Below are positions 1 to 10,113 of a DNA stretch of 64,000 bases, in pieces. Source of the DNA: Lysobacterales bacterium (GTDB taxonomy: Bacteria > Pseudomonadota > Gammaproteobacteria > Xanthomonadales > SZUA-38); NCBI GenBank assembly GCA_030065125.1, contig JASJDM010000017.1, forward strand, positions 60,635-124,634, written 5' to 3'. Below the pieces are notes generated by a model that had not been told where the DNA came from, did not search any database, and saw nothing but the letters and a program-made list of their open reading frames with translations. The position numbers were made by a program, and so were the translations under genes. Positions within the stretch are counted from its first letter, which is position 1, and each line of letters starts with the position of its first letter.

Positions 1-1
1 A

Positions 2-3000
2 CCCGTGGTCACCGGCATGATCGGTCCCGCGGCCGTGGTGGTGAGCCCTGACGGCGATCACGTCTACGCGGCATCGGTGGATGGCAATGGTTCGGTAGCG
101 GCATTCAGCCGCAACGCGGCGGCCGGGATCACCGTGGATACCCGCGGGCAGAATCTGCGGTTCATTGAATCCTATACCGGCGGCACCGGCGGCGTTGAAG
201 GGCTCAACGGCGTAGCCGACCTGACCTTTGATCCCACCGGAACCTACCTGTATGCCGCCAGCGAAGGCGACAACGCCGTTGCCCTGTTCCAGCGCGATTC
301 CATGACCGGCACGCTGAGTTTCGTGGAGGCGGTGTTCGATGGATTCGGCGGTTTTGACGGGCTCTCCGGCGCGGCGGCGCTGGCGGTGGATCCGGACGGC
401 AAATTCCTCTACGTCGCGGCGCGGTTCGAGGCAGCAGTAGGGGTCTTCGCCATCGGCGGCGACGGCAGGCTGAGCTTTGTCGAAAAAATCTCCAACTCCG
501 ATGCCGGAGTCTCCGGCCTGGAAGGGGCCTCCGCCGTGGTGGTGGCGCCGGATTCCGGGGCGGAACCGGGCCACGTGATGGTGACGTCAGCCGTGGACAA
601 CAGTCTGGTAGTGTTTGCCCGGGACCGGGTCAGCGGCATGCTGAGCTTCCAGGAAGTCTACGGCAGCGGCGTGGGAGAGCGACCGCTGGACCTGGAAGTC
701 AGCCCCAGCGGCAAGCACGTGTATACCGCTGCCGCCAACACCTCGTCGGTCAGCGTGTTCTCCCGCAACGACGACGAAACCGACCCGGACTTCGGCAGCC
801 TGCAGTTCAGGGCGGTGTATATCGACGGACTCGACGGGGTTGACACACTGGGCGGTGCGCGCGCCATTTCCATCAGCCCGGACGGCAAGCGGGCTTACGT
901 GGTGGCGGAGACGGACCAGGCACTCAACGTGTTTTCGGTCAATTCCGAATCCAGCAGTTCCACGTTCGGCGAACTGACCTTCATCGAGGCCCGCATCGAC
1001 AACCAGGAGGGCGTGGAAGGCCTGGACCAGACCTATGATGTGGCGGTCAGCGGGGACTCGCGAAACGTCTACGCCGTGGGCCTGGATGACAATGCCGTGG
1101 CGGCCTTCCGACTGGGTGAAGGCTCACGCTGCCCCGCCGGCGGCAGCGGCAACCTCTCCGGTGTTTCCGTGGATATCGCTCCGGCCGGGGTGCTGACCTT
1201 CTTTATTTCCGGCACCGCCAAGTCGTCGGCCACCACCGGCAACCTGACCAACACGGCCACGGTGGCGGTTCCGGACGGTTTCGAGGATCCGGTGGAGTCC
1301 AGCATGGACGGCAACGCCGAATCGGAAAGCGCCACGGTGGTGACCGCGCTGGCGGCCGAGTCTGACGTGTTCATCACCAAGACCGACAACCGCATTTCCA
1401 ACATCGCGGGCGAAACCACCAGCTACACCCTGACCATCGGCAACCTTGGGCCCAGCGACGCCATCCACGCGGCGCCCGGCAACGTACGGGTGTCCGACAT
1501 TCTTGACGGCAGCGACACGCCCGGCGACATCAGTGATGACGATCGATTCGTCCTGGCGGAAACCTCCTGGGCCTGTACCGCCATCGGCTCCGGCAGTCTG
1601 TCGCTGATCGAGGTGGAGCAGGACATTGACGGCCTGCTGGGCGTGACCAGTGCCGCCGTGGCGCCAGCCTTTGGCACGGTTCAGGCGCACCTTTATGCCA
1701 CCAGCGTGCTGGATGACTCGCTGATGGTGTTCGAGATCGACCCCAACACCGGTGGCCTGACCTTCCAGCAGCGCGTGCGCAACGGTGACACGGTGGGCAG
1801 CATGCAGGTCACCGGCCTGGCCGGCGCCCGCGACGTGGTGGTTACAGAAGACGGCCAGTTCATTTACGTGGTCAGCCAGCTGGGCGACGCCATTTCGGTA
1901 TTCCAGGCGTCGGACAACGCGGGTGCGGTCAGCCTGGCGCTGATTCAGGAGCTGGGCACCAGCACCATCCCGGAAATGGATCAGCCCGTGTCAGTGTTGC
2001 TGGCCGGCAGCGAAGAGCAGGTGTACGTGGCCGCGTCCAAGGCCGATGCGGTGGTCCTGTTCAATCGCAATACCAGCAGCGGACTGCTGTCATTCCAGGC
2101 CAGCTACGTCAACGGCGGCCAGGGGATCAGCGGCCTGCAGGGCCCGGTTGACCTGGCCATCGCGGGCAACCAGCTGTATGCGGCTGCCACCAACAGCAGC
2201 AGCGTGGTGGTGTTTGACCGCAATCCCGGTACCGGCCAGCTGAGTTTCGATTCAGTCCTGGCTGACGACGCCACGCTGCTGCTGGCGGCGCCGTCGGCAG
2301 TGTCCGCCAGCAGCGATGATCGATTCCTGTTCGTCGCCAGCTCGGGTGAAAACGCGGTGACCTCCTTCGAGCGTGACAGCATGAGCGGGGCATTGACTCC
2401 GGTGGACAGCATCCAGCAGGGCGTGGGTGACATCAGCCAGTTGTCAGGCCCGTCGGACCTGGTGGTAAGCGGCGACGACTTCCATGTCTACGTGGCTGCG
2501 GCCGGCTCCGGCGCCATCAATATCATCAGCCTGGGCAGCGACGGCGAATTGGTCCTCAACGGCGTCATCAGCGACATCGGTGACAGCGGTGGGCTGGGCG
2601 GCGTGTCCGGCCTGGCGCTGAACGGTGATTCCCGGTTCCTTTACAGCCTGGCCGAGATCGACAACTCGGTAGCCGCATTCGAACGCATTGCTGACTCCAG
2701 CTGCCCGGTGAGCGGTTCCGGCAACATCGACGCGGTACCGGTGAACATTGCTGCTGGCGGTCAAATTGTCTTCACCCTGGATACCCGGGTGGCGGCCAAC
2801 GTCACCGGTACCCTGCGCAACAACGCCACCATAGCAGCCGACGTGGATGGCGATGGGGTCCAGTGCGGTGACCTGGATGACCCGGGTGACGACAACAACA
2901 ACTGCGCCACCGACGTCAACGACCTTAACCCGGAGGCAGACCTGGTCATCACCAAGTCTGACCAATTCATCGAGTTCGACGGTCTGGCCGGGGCCGACGC

Positions 3001-6000
3001 CGTAATTGCGTCCGCGGACGGAGAGTTTCTCTACGTGGCGGGCAACGGCGAGCAGTCCATCGCCATATTCCGGCGCAATACCGTTGCCCCGGGTGGTTTG
3101 GACGATCCGATTCTCGGCGAGCCGGTGTTTGACTCCTTCGTGCGCAATGGCATTGACGGTGTGTCCGGCCTGAACGGCGTGACCGACCTGGCCATCAGCG
3201 GCGATGGGCAAAACCTGTACGCCGTCGCCTCCCTTGACAGTGCCGTCACCGTGTTCGATCGCGATCCCGTCAGCGGCGAGCTGAGCATATCCCAGGATCT
3301 GCGCAACGACGGCACCATCTCGGGGCTCAGCGGGGCCAGCGCCATTGCCCTCAGCGCCGACGACCGCCACGTCTATGTGTCCGGACGAAACACCGGCACC
3401 CTGGCCGTGTTTGCCCGGGACGAAATGGATGGGACCCTGACATTCCTGCAGGGCATCCAGAATGGTCTGGACGGTGTCGTCAGTATGGCCCAGCCAGTGG
3501 ACCTGGCAGTGTCGGCTGGCGGGGACCAGTTATACGTCGTCAGCGCGCTGGACAACAGCCTGCTGGTGTTTGACCGCGATGCCGACGAGCAATCCGGCAT
3601 GTTCGGGCAACTGATGTCCAGACAGGTACTGACCACCGGAATCGACGGGGTCACCAACCTGCTCAGCCCGGCCGCGGTCGCCGTTGAACCCGGCGACCGG
3701 CATATCTACGTCGCCGCCGCCGACAGTGCTGCCCTGGTTGTGCTCGAACGCGACGGGGTGAGCGGGGATGTATCTTTTGCCGGCGCCATTGACGAGGCTG
3801 GCGCGGGCCTCAGCCTGTCCGGGGTCTCGCAACTGGCGTTCAATGACGCGTTGCCGGCCGACTTCCTGTATGCCAGCGCAACGGACAGTGACTCCGTGGC
3901 CGTATTCCAGCGGGATGATGCCACCGGACTGTTGACTGGCGTTGGGGAAATCCGCCAGGGTGACGCCACCGTTGTCCCGACCCAGACCGTGCGGGGTCTG
4001 ACCCGGGCGGCCGGCCTGGTGATCTCCCCGGGCGGCGATGATCTGTACGTGGCCAGCCCGGCCGCCGGGTCCATCACCCAGTTCAGCCGCAACGCCGCGT
4101 CTGGCGAACTGACCTACCTGCTGAACCGCGCGGACGGCGGCGGCGGCGCGGCGCCGGGCAGCGTGGTGACCTATGTCATCGAGGTCAACAATACCGGGCC
4201 CAGCAACGTGGACGTTGCCCGGGTCACCGACCTGTTCCCGGATCAGTTCAGCGATATTTCCTGGACCTGTGCACCCACCGACATCAGCGGCCCGGTGACG
4301 GCCAGCTGCCAGGCATCCGGTGACGGTTCCCTGGACGGTGAGCCGGTCATCCTGCCGGTGGGCACCGGCGTTCGATTCACCGCCCTGGCGACCCTGCGGG
4401 CTGATGCCACCGGTCGTGTGGTCAACACGGCCAGCGTGACCGCCGAGACCGCGCTGGATCCCAATCCCATCAACAACACGGCGGTGGACGATGACACGGT
4501 GCTGGCGCCGGCAGTAGACCTGGTGGCCACCAACAGCAACGGCGTGTCGGCCCTGAACCCGGGTCAATCGGTGACCTACACCTTTGGCGTCACCAACAAC
4601 GGTCCAAGCAACGCGGCCCAGGTGCTGGTGGAGCACATCCTGCCCGAGCGTCTTTCGTTCAGCACCTGGAGCTGTGAAGCACTGCCGGTGCCGGGACGGT
4701 TGTCAGCCCTGGCCGACCCTGCGCCCATGGGCATGACGGACGTGACGGATATCGTTATCAGCAGCGACGGCACACATGTTTATGCCGTCGGCCGTGACGG
4801 CCCCAGTGGCGCGATTGCCTTTTACCGGCGGGACAACCGGGACGGCTCTGTGCAGGCGGCGGGCCTGCCGATCAGTAACGGAACCAACCTGGACGGCGAC
4901 ATTGTCAACGGCCTGAGCGGGGCAGAGCGCCTGGCGCTCAGCCCGGACGGTCTGCACCTGTACGTGGCCTCGGCCGGAGACGACGCCGTGGCCATCTTCC
5001 AGCGGGACGCCGCTGACGGTGAACTGAGTTTTGTCGGGCGGGTGCTGGACGGCGTAGCCGGGGTCAACGGCCTCGGCGGTGCCCTGGACGTGGTGATTGC
5101 CGGCGGCGGCAGTGACGTGTACGTCGCGGGCGGCGCGGACAACGCCATCGCACGATTCAGCCGGAACGCGGCTGACGGTACCCTCACCTTTGAGGACACC
5201 GTGAGCAGTGCCCAGATTGCCGGGCTGGACAGCCCGTCGCGTCTCATCCTGGGCCCGGGCGAAAACTTCCTCTACGTCCTGTCCCAGGCCAACGACCGCA
5301 TCACCCGCCTGGAGCGGGATCCCTCCGGAGTCCTGGCCAACGCGGTGGTGCTGGAGAACAGCCAGTTGACCGAACCCGCACTGGTGGCGCCGGCGGACCT
5401 GGTGTTCTCAGCTGACGGCCTGTCGGCCTTCGTGGCCGCAACCGGCAGCGACTCGGTCGCCCGTTTCTCGGTGGACGACACCAGTGGCGTCCTGACGCTG
5501 CAGCAGGCCATCTTCGACGGCGATCCGGGTGTGGACGCCCTGAATGGACCCGTGGGTCTGGCATTGTCGTCAGGCGGACTTGAGCTTTACGTGGCATCCG
5601 CTGATTCTCCCAGCGTGACCCTGTTCACCCTGCTGAACGGCGAACTGGTCCAGAGACAGTCCGTCCAGGCCGGGTTGCCAACAGACCTGGCCGGCATCGT
5701 GCTGGCGCCGGGCGAGCGCCAGGCCTACCTGGCCGCCGACGACATCGATGGCTTCGACGTCAATGCGGGCTCCCGCTGCGTACCGGGTGGTAACGGCAAC
5801 ATCAGTGACGTGGCCCAGGTGTCGGCTGGCGGACAGCTGACCTACACCCTGGATGCCCGGGTGTCCACCGCCGCCGTGGGCACGGTGGACAGCACCGTTC
5901 AGGCCACTGCCCTGGGCAACGTGATGGAGCTGAACCCGCTGAGCAACGCAGCCACAGACAGCGACTCCGTGACGCCCCAGACCGGCGGCGTGGACGTCAC

Positions 6001-9000
6001 CATGGTGCGCCGCAACGTCGGGCGACCCGACGGCAATCCCGTGGCCGGGGTCGGCGTGGAGTACGACATCTCCCTGGTCAACAACAGTAGCGCCGATGCC
6101 CTGCTGGCCAGCCTGGAAATCCTGCTGCCCTTCTATCCCGACGATGCCAACGGCGTCGATGAGGCCAGCGTGCAGCTGCCGGTATGCCAGTTTGTCGAGC
6201 CGTTGACCCTGAACCAGTCATTCAGCGACACCGGCCTGGGTGGCGTGTCGGACAGCCTGATCAGCGGCGACAGCAATTTCGTCTACGCCCTGGGTGCCAA
6301 CGGCGGCAACCTGCTGGCTTACCGGCGCGCCGGTGGCAGCCTGGTGCTGGAAGACACCATCACCGATGGTGCCATGTCTGGTGGACTGATGGTCTCCGGT
6401 CTGGCCGGGGCCGAAGGTCTGGCCCTGGCAGCGGACGGCACCCAGCTGTACGTGGCCGCCACGGCTTCGAACCAGTTGCTGGTATTCAACCGGGATACCG
6501 GGGACGGCTCCCTTGCGCTGTTCCAGGTCCTCAGCAACGGCCAGGACAATGTGACCAGCCTCACCGGCCCGGTGGACATTGCCGTGGCGCCTGGCGGTGG
6601 CCAGGTGTACGTGGCGGCGCCGGCGGCGGATTCCATCGTCCAGTTCAACCGCGACAGCTCCGGCGTGCTGACCTTCGATGAGCGGGTGCGCGACGGGTTC
6701 GGCACCATCGCTCCAGACAGCAATGTCATCCGGGGCGTGTCTGCGCTTTCCATATCGGGTACCGGGGATTCGCTGGTTGCGGCGGGCACCGGGTCGGACC
6801 GACTGGTGAGCTTCCGCATCAATCCGGTGGATGGAAACCTGGAGTACCGCGGAGCCAATGACGCCGCGGCGACGCCGACCCTGACGGCGCCCCGTGATGT
6901 CATCATCAGCCGCAGCGGAATTGCCGTTTACGCCATCACGGCCAGTGAGGTCTTTGCTTTTGCCCACGATTCGACTACCGGCGAGTTCAGCCTGATCGAG
7001 GTCGAATCCTCCGGCGCCGGGTCCAATCCGGCCTTTGGAGGCCTGGCCGCGTTTGTGCTCACCACGGACGGCAGCAAGATGATCGTGGCCTCCACCGCCA
7101 CCCGGGAACTGCTTCTGTTCCATCGGGACTTCGCCAGCGGCAGCCTGCGTTTCGGCGGCCTGGTTGGCGAGGCGTCCGCCGGGCCGACCCTGGATGACGT
7201 GAGCGCCCTGGCCGTATCACCCGATGACCGTGAACTGCTGGTGGCGCACCCGACCCAGGGCCAGGCAAGCTGGTGGGATTTCCTGGGCTTCTCGGTCTGT
7301 CCAGACACCGCCCTGGGTGGCGCGGACGCACTGACCCAACTGGTTGATATTGCCGCCGGTTCGCGCCTGGACCTGACCGTGGCTGCCACGGTCAACCCGC
7401 GCTCCAGGGGGCGCCTCACCAGTTCCACCCGGCTGGTTTCCGGCGCCGCCGTGGTGGGCCAGGCGGCCCTGGATGGTGTCAGCGACGATATCCTGGTCGA
7501 ACATGATCTGGTGGCCGAGGTCCTGTCGGTCACCGACAGCCCGGTCGCCGGCCAGACCATCGACCTGTCTCTGGGCTTCAGCAACGCCGGCCCCAGTGCT
7601 GCGGTCAGTGGTGAGATCAACCTGGATCTGACCGCAGGCGTCAGCAGCATCAGCTACAGCTGCACCCCGGCAACCGGCGCATCCTGTGCCGCGTCCGGCA
7701 GCGGTCCGGTGAGCGGATTCGCGCTGGAGCTGGATCCTGCGGGCAGCGTGCAGCTGGACGTTACCGGCAGCCTGGACCCCAGCCTGGTTGGCCCGCTTGC
7801 CGTCAGCGGCTCGATAGCCGTTGAAGCCGGGGCCAGCGACCCGTTACCCGCCAACAACTCACTGGTCTTTACGCCCTTGCCGGAGGTTGTCCAGGTTTCG
7901 GACCTGAGTGCCGTGTTCATGCAGCTGGGATCACCCTGGAACCAGGGTACCTCGGTGAGCTACGAGGTGCTGGTGCGCAACGACGGGCCCAGCGACAGCC
8001 TGGGCAACGCCCTGAGCGGGGTGGTGCCCGATGCGATCCAGCCGGTGACCATCAGCTGCTCCAGCTTCACCTCGCCGATCTGCCCAACCGACGGCACCGG
8101 CTTTGACGCCACGGTGGACCTGCCTGCCGGCAGTGAAGCGGTGCTGGTGATCGAGGGTGATCTGCCACTGCTGACCCGTGCCGGTTCGGTGACCGCCAGC
8201 GGCGGTATCACTCCCCCGGCCGCGGTGACGGATCCTGATGCCGCCAACAACGACTACAGCGCCATGCCGGATATCCAGCGGCGAGCGGACCTGTCCGTGA
8301 GCCTGGTGGATAACCGCGACCCCTATGATCCCGATGGCAATGGCCCGGGCATTACCTACCTGGCGACCATCGTCAACACGGGACCGTCAGCGGCCGACGT
8401 TGGTGTTCGCTACACTCTGCCCGATGGCTTCACCGCCGTCGAGCCGCCCACCAACTGTTTCCTGGATCTCACCGTTCAGTCTCCGCCCTCGGTGTTCGAA
8501 TGCCGTCTGGCAGATCTGCTGCCGGGCAGCGGCGAGGTGTCGTTGCGGCTGCGGCCGGATGCGTCGCTGCCTGATGGTACTTACCAGGTGCCAGGGGAAC
8601 TGGTGTCGGATGCGATCGATGCCGGTACTGCCGACAACTTTGCCACCGAAGAAACCACGCTGGCGCGGGGCATCGACGTGGCGGCATCCCAGACACCCAA
8701 CGTCAACAACCTGGTGCCGGGCGATTCGTTCGTGATTGACATCCTGGTATCCAACCAGGGTTCGGCACCGGTGCTTGAGGTTGAGGTCACGGGCCAGATG
8801 GATCCGGCTCTGGTGACCGGCTTGAGCTGGACCTGTGAAGCCGATGCGCAGTCCGTCTGTGATGCAGCATCCGGCACCGGGCAGCTGAATCTGACCGGCG
8901 GCCTGTCAGCCCGGCAGTCACTGGCCATCACGCTCAGTGGCACCCTGGACGCAGCGGTTGACGTCGATCTGGTTGACTCCATCGACAGCACCGTGACGGC

Positions 9001-9115
9001 AACGGTAATGGATGCGGCGGGCGACCTGTTTGTGCCCAACAACACCGATATCACGACCATCCTGGTTGATGACGTGGTGTTCTCAAATGGATTCGAGGAA
9101 CCCGATACACCATGA
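2..9115 (+). CDS. Giant secreted protein with beta-propellers nested in DUF11-type domains (5' partial)
   Basis: The reading frame is open at the left edge, so the true start and any signal peptide lie outside; more than 3000 residues are visible. It contains about five YVTN/lactonase-like beta-propellers of 370-400 residues each. Their blades repeat a pattern of SPDG, LYVA, then a short VF-R-D segment and G-x-L-x-F. The propellers are joined by DUF11-type (TIGR01451-like) beta-sandwich repeats recognisable by ITK-x-D and N-x-GPS. The last ~600 residues (from about 7300) are tandem DUF11-like repeats without propellers. The C-terminus ends VFSNGFE plus six residues. Several propellers sit between a W-x-C and a C-x-x-x-G-x-G motif of one sandwich domain. 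The stop overlaps the next start (ATGA). The composition suggests a cell-surface or secreted protein. Adhesion or matrix binding would be a guess; no enzymatic motif was seen. Confidence 0.85.
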   Translation, partial: PVVTGMIGPAAVVVSPDGDHVYAASVDGNGSVAAFSRNAAAGITVDTRGQNLRFIESYTGGTGGVEGLNGVADLTFDPTGTYLYAASEGDNAVALFQRDSMTGTLSFVEAVFDGFGGFDGLSGAAALAVDPDGKFLYVAARFEAAVGVFAIGGDGRLSFVEKISNSDAGVSGLEGASAVVVAPDSGAEPGHVMVTSAVDNSLVVFARDRVSGMLSFQEVYGSGVGERPLDLEVSPSGKHVYTAAANTSSVSVFSRNDDETDPDFGSLQFRAVYIDGLDGVDTLGGARAISISPDGKRAYVVAETDQALNVFSVNSESSSSTFGELTFIEARIDNQEGVEGLDQTYDVAVSGDSRNVYAVGLDDNAVAAFRLGEGSRCPAGGSGNLSGVSVDIAPAGVLTFFISGTAKSSATTGNLTNTATVAVPDGFEDPVESSMDGNAESESATVVTALAAESDVFITKTDNRISNIAGETTSYTLTIGNLGPSDAIHAAPGNVRVSDILDGSDTPGDISDDDRFVLAETSWACTAIGSGSLSLIEVEQDIDGLLGVTSAAVAPAFGTVQAHLYATSVLDDSLMVFEIDPNTGGLTFQQRVRNGDTVGSMQVTGLAGARDVVVTEDGQFIYVVSQLGDAISVFQASDNAGAVSLALIQELGTSTIPEMDQPVSVLLAGSEEQVYVAASKADAVVLFNRNTSSGLLSFQASYVNGGQGISGLQGPVDLAIAGNQLYAAATNSSSVVVFDRNPGTGQLSFDSVLADDATLLLAAPSAVSASSDDRFLFVASSGENAVTSFERDSMSGALTPVDSIQQGVGDISQLSGPSDLVVSGDDFHVYVAAAGSGAINIISLGSDGELVLNGVISDIGDSGGLGGVSGLALNGDSRFLYSLAEIDNSVAAFERIADSSCPVSGSGNIDAVPVNIAAGGQIVFTLDTRVAANVTGTLRNNATIAADVDGDGVQCGDLDDPGDDNNNCATDVNDLNPEADLVITKSDQFIEFDGLAGADAVIASADGEFLYVAGNGEQSIAIFRRNTVAPGGLDDPILGEPVFDSFVRNGIDGVSGLNGVTDLAISGDGQNLYAVASLDSAVTVFDRDPVSGELSISQDLRNDGTISGLSGASAIALSADDRHVYVSGRNTGTLAVFARDEMDGTLTFLQGIQNGLDGVVSMAQPVDLAVSAGGDQLYVVSALDNSLLVFDRDADEQSGMFGQLMSRQVLTTGIDGVTNLLSPAAVAVEPGDRHIYVAAADSAALVVLERDGVSGDVSFAGAIDEAGAGLSLSGVSQLAFNDALPADFLYASATDSDSVAVFQRDDATGLLTGVGEIRQGDATVVPTQTVRGLTRAAGLVISPGGDDLYVASPAAGSITQFSRNAASGELTYLLNRADGGGGAAPGSVVTYVIEVNNTGPSNVDVARVTDLFPDQFSDISWTCAPTDISGPVTASCQASGDGSLDGEPVILPVGTGVRFTALATLRADATGRVVNTASVTAETALDPNPINNTAVDDDTVLAPAVDLVATNSNGVSALNPGQSVTYTFGVTNNGPSNAAQVLVEHILPERLSFSTWSCEALPVPGRLSALADPAPMGMTDVTDIVISSDGTHVYAVGRDGPSGAIAFYRRDNRDGSVQAAGLPISNGTNLDGDIVNGLSGAERLALSPDGLHLYVASAGDDAVAIFQRDAADGELSFVGRVLDGVAGVNGLGGALDVVIAGGGSDVYVAGGADNAIARFSRNAADGTLTFEDTVSSAQIAGLDSPSRLILGPGENFLYVLSQANDRITRLERDPSGVLANAVVLENSQLTEPALVAPADLVFSADGLSAFVAATGSDSVARFSVDDTSGVLTLQQAIFDGDPGVDALNGPVGLALSSGGLELYVASADSPSVTLFTLLNGELVQRQSVQAGLPTDLAGIVLAPGERQAYLAADDIDGFDVNAGSRCVPGGNGNISDVAQVSAGGQLTYTLDARVSTAAVGTVDSTVQATALGNVMELNPLSNAATDSDSVTPQTGGVDVTMVRRNVGRPDGNPVAGVGVEYDISLVNNSSADALLASLEILLPFYPDDANGVDEASVQLPVCQFVEPLTLNQSFSDTGLGGVSDSLISGDSNFVYALGANGGNLLAYRRAGGSLVLEDTITDGAMSGGLMVSGLAGAEGLALAADGTQLYVAATASNQLLVFNRDTGDGSLALFQVLSNGQDNVTSLTGPVDIAVAPGGGQVYVAAPAADSIVQFNRDSSGVLTFDERVRDGFGTIAPDSNVIRGVSALSISGTGDSLVAAGTGSDRLVSFRINPVDGNLEYRGANDAAATPTLTAPRDVIISRSGIAVYAITASEVFAFAHDSTTGEFSLIEVESSGAGSNPAFGGLAAFVLTTDGSKMIVASTATRELLLFHRDFASGSLRFGGLVGEASAGPTLDDVSALAVSPDDRELLVAHPTQGQASWWDFLGFSVCPDTALGGADALTQLVDIAAGSRLDLTVAATVNPRSRGRLTSSTRLVSGAAVVGQAALDGVSDDILVEHDLVAEVLSVTDSPVAGQTIDLSLGFSNAGPSAAVSGEINLDLTAGVSSISYSCTPATGASCAASGSGPVSGFALELDPAGSVQLDVTGSLDPSLVGPLAVSGSIAVEAGASDPLPANNSLVFTPLPEVVQVSDLSAVFMQLGSPWNQGTSVSYEVLVRNDGPSDSLGNALSGVVPDAIQPVTISCSSFTSPICPTDGTGFDATVDLPAGSEAVLVIEGDLPLLTRAGSVTASGGITPPAAVTDPDAANNDYSAMPDIQRRADLSVSLVDNRDPYDPDGNGPGITYLATIVNTGPSAADVGVRYTLPDGFTAVEPPTNCFLDLTVQSPPSVFECRLADLLPGSGEVSLRLRPDASLPDGTYQVPGELVSDAIDAGTADNFATEETTLARGIDVAASQTPNVNNLVPGDSFVIDILVSNQGSAPVLEVEVTGQMDPALVTGLSWTCEADAQSVCDAASGTGQLNLTGGLSARQSLAITLSGTLDAAVDVDLVDSIDSTVTATVMDAAGDLFVPNNTDITTILVDDVVFSNGFEEPDTP

Positions 9116-10113
9116 CAACAGCGACGCAAAAGGCTCTGGTGTTCAGCGCCGTGTTTGCCGCGGGGTTCGCCGCGGCAAGCCTGCTGTTCTGGCAGCCTCC
9201 CGAGGCCGTGGACGCAGTAGACGAAAGCCAGGTGCTGGCACGCATGGGCGACGAGGTCATAACCATCGCTGAGTTTCAACAGGAAATGGCCCGTCGCGGT
9301 GGTCAGCTTCCGGATCAGTTCCACTCGCTGGAGCAGAAGCGGGAGCTGCTGGACGCACTGGTGGATTACCGTCGCCAGCTGGCGGCGGCCCGTGCCGCCG
9401 GTTTCCACCAGGACCCGGAGGTGCTCCGGGTGTCGGATCGGGCGGCCATCAGCAAGTTCTACGATGACGAAATGGAAGCTGCACTGGCCAAGGCCACCGT
9501 TACGGACGAGGACGTGCAGGCCTGGTACCAGTCCAACCAGGATGACTATGCCATTCCCGCCCGATACCGCGTAGCGCTGATCCTGTTGCCGTCGCCCGGG
9601 GACGATTCCCCGCAGGCCTGGACCAGGCTGCGCGACCTGGCCGCAGAGATCCAGGACCGGGTGCCGGACCTGGGCCCTGATGTCCGGCATTTCGGCGACC
9701 TGGCCAGGGAGTTTTCGGCCCATCGGGCCAGTCGATACAACGGCGGCGCGGTCGCGTGGCTGGTGCAGCATCCCGGCAAGCGGCACCCCTGGGACCCGGC
9801 GGTGGTGGAGGCGGCCTTTGCGCTCTCATCTCCCGGGGAACTGGCGCCGCCGGTGGAAACCGCTGACGGCATCTTCCTGCTGCGACTGATGGCCCTGGAG
9901 CCAGCCCGGCCGCGGCCGTTTGAAAAGGTGGCGGACGGCATTCGCTACCACCTTGAGCGAACCCGGCGGCACCAGGCCAAGGAGGCGCTGCTGGCCCGGC
10001 TGACCCAGAACTCCAAGGTAGAGATATACGACGACCGCCTGGAACAGGTGGAGCCGCTGAACCCGCAGACCGCGGACCCCAGGAAAACGCCGCCGGCGCT
10101 ACCCAAGTCATGA
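9112..10113 (+). CDS. Membrane-anchored parvulin-type peptidyl-prolyl isomerase (PpiC/SurA-like)
   Basis: 333 residues. A hydrophobic segment at residues 7-27 would act as an uncleaved signal anchor, placing the rest in the periplasm. Residues ~30-130 form a SurA/PpiD-type helical chaperone region, starting with the typical 'V-L-A-R-M-G-D-E-V-I-T' opening. Residues ~140-265 match the rotamase domain: F-G-D-L-A-R-E-F-S, N-G-G-A-V-A-W, A-A-F-A-L then G-E-L-A-P-P-V, and D-G-I-F-L-L. Proteins of this family help outer-membrane and secreted proteins fold. The start codon overlaps the stop of the giant propeller gene, and the stop overlaps the next start, so it is translated within this operon. I infer that it is a dedicated folding helper for the large exported proteins around it. 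The family call is firm; the substrate is not. Confidence 0.88.
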   Translation: MTTATQKALVFSAVFAAGFAAASLLFWQPPEAVDAVDESQVLARMGDEVITIAEFQQEMARRGGQLPDQFHSLEQKRELLDALVDYRRQLAAARAAGFHQDPEVLRVSDRAAISKFYDDEMEAALAKATVTDEDVQAWYQSNQDDYAIPARYRVALILLPSPGDDSPQAWTRLRDLAAEIQDRVPDLGPDVRHFGDLAREFSAHRASRYNGGAVAWLVQHPGKRHPWDPAVVEAAFALSSPGELAPPVETADGIFLLRLMALEPARPRPFEKVADGIRYHLERTRRHQAKEALLARLTQNSKVEIYDDRLEQVEPLNPQTADPRKTPPALPKS

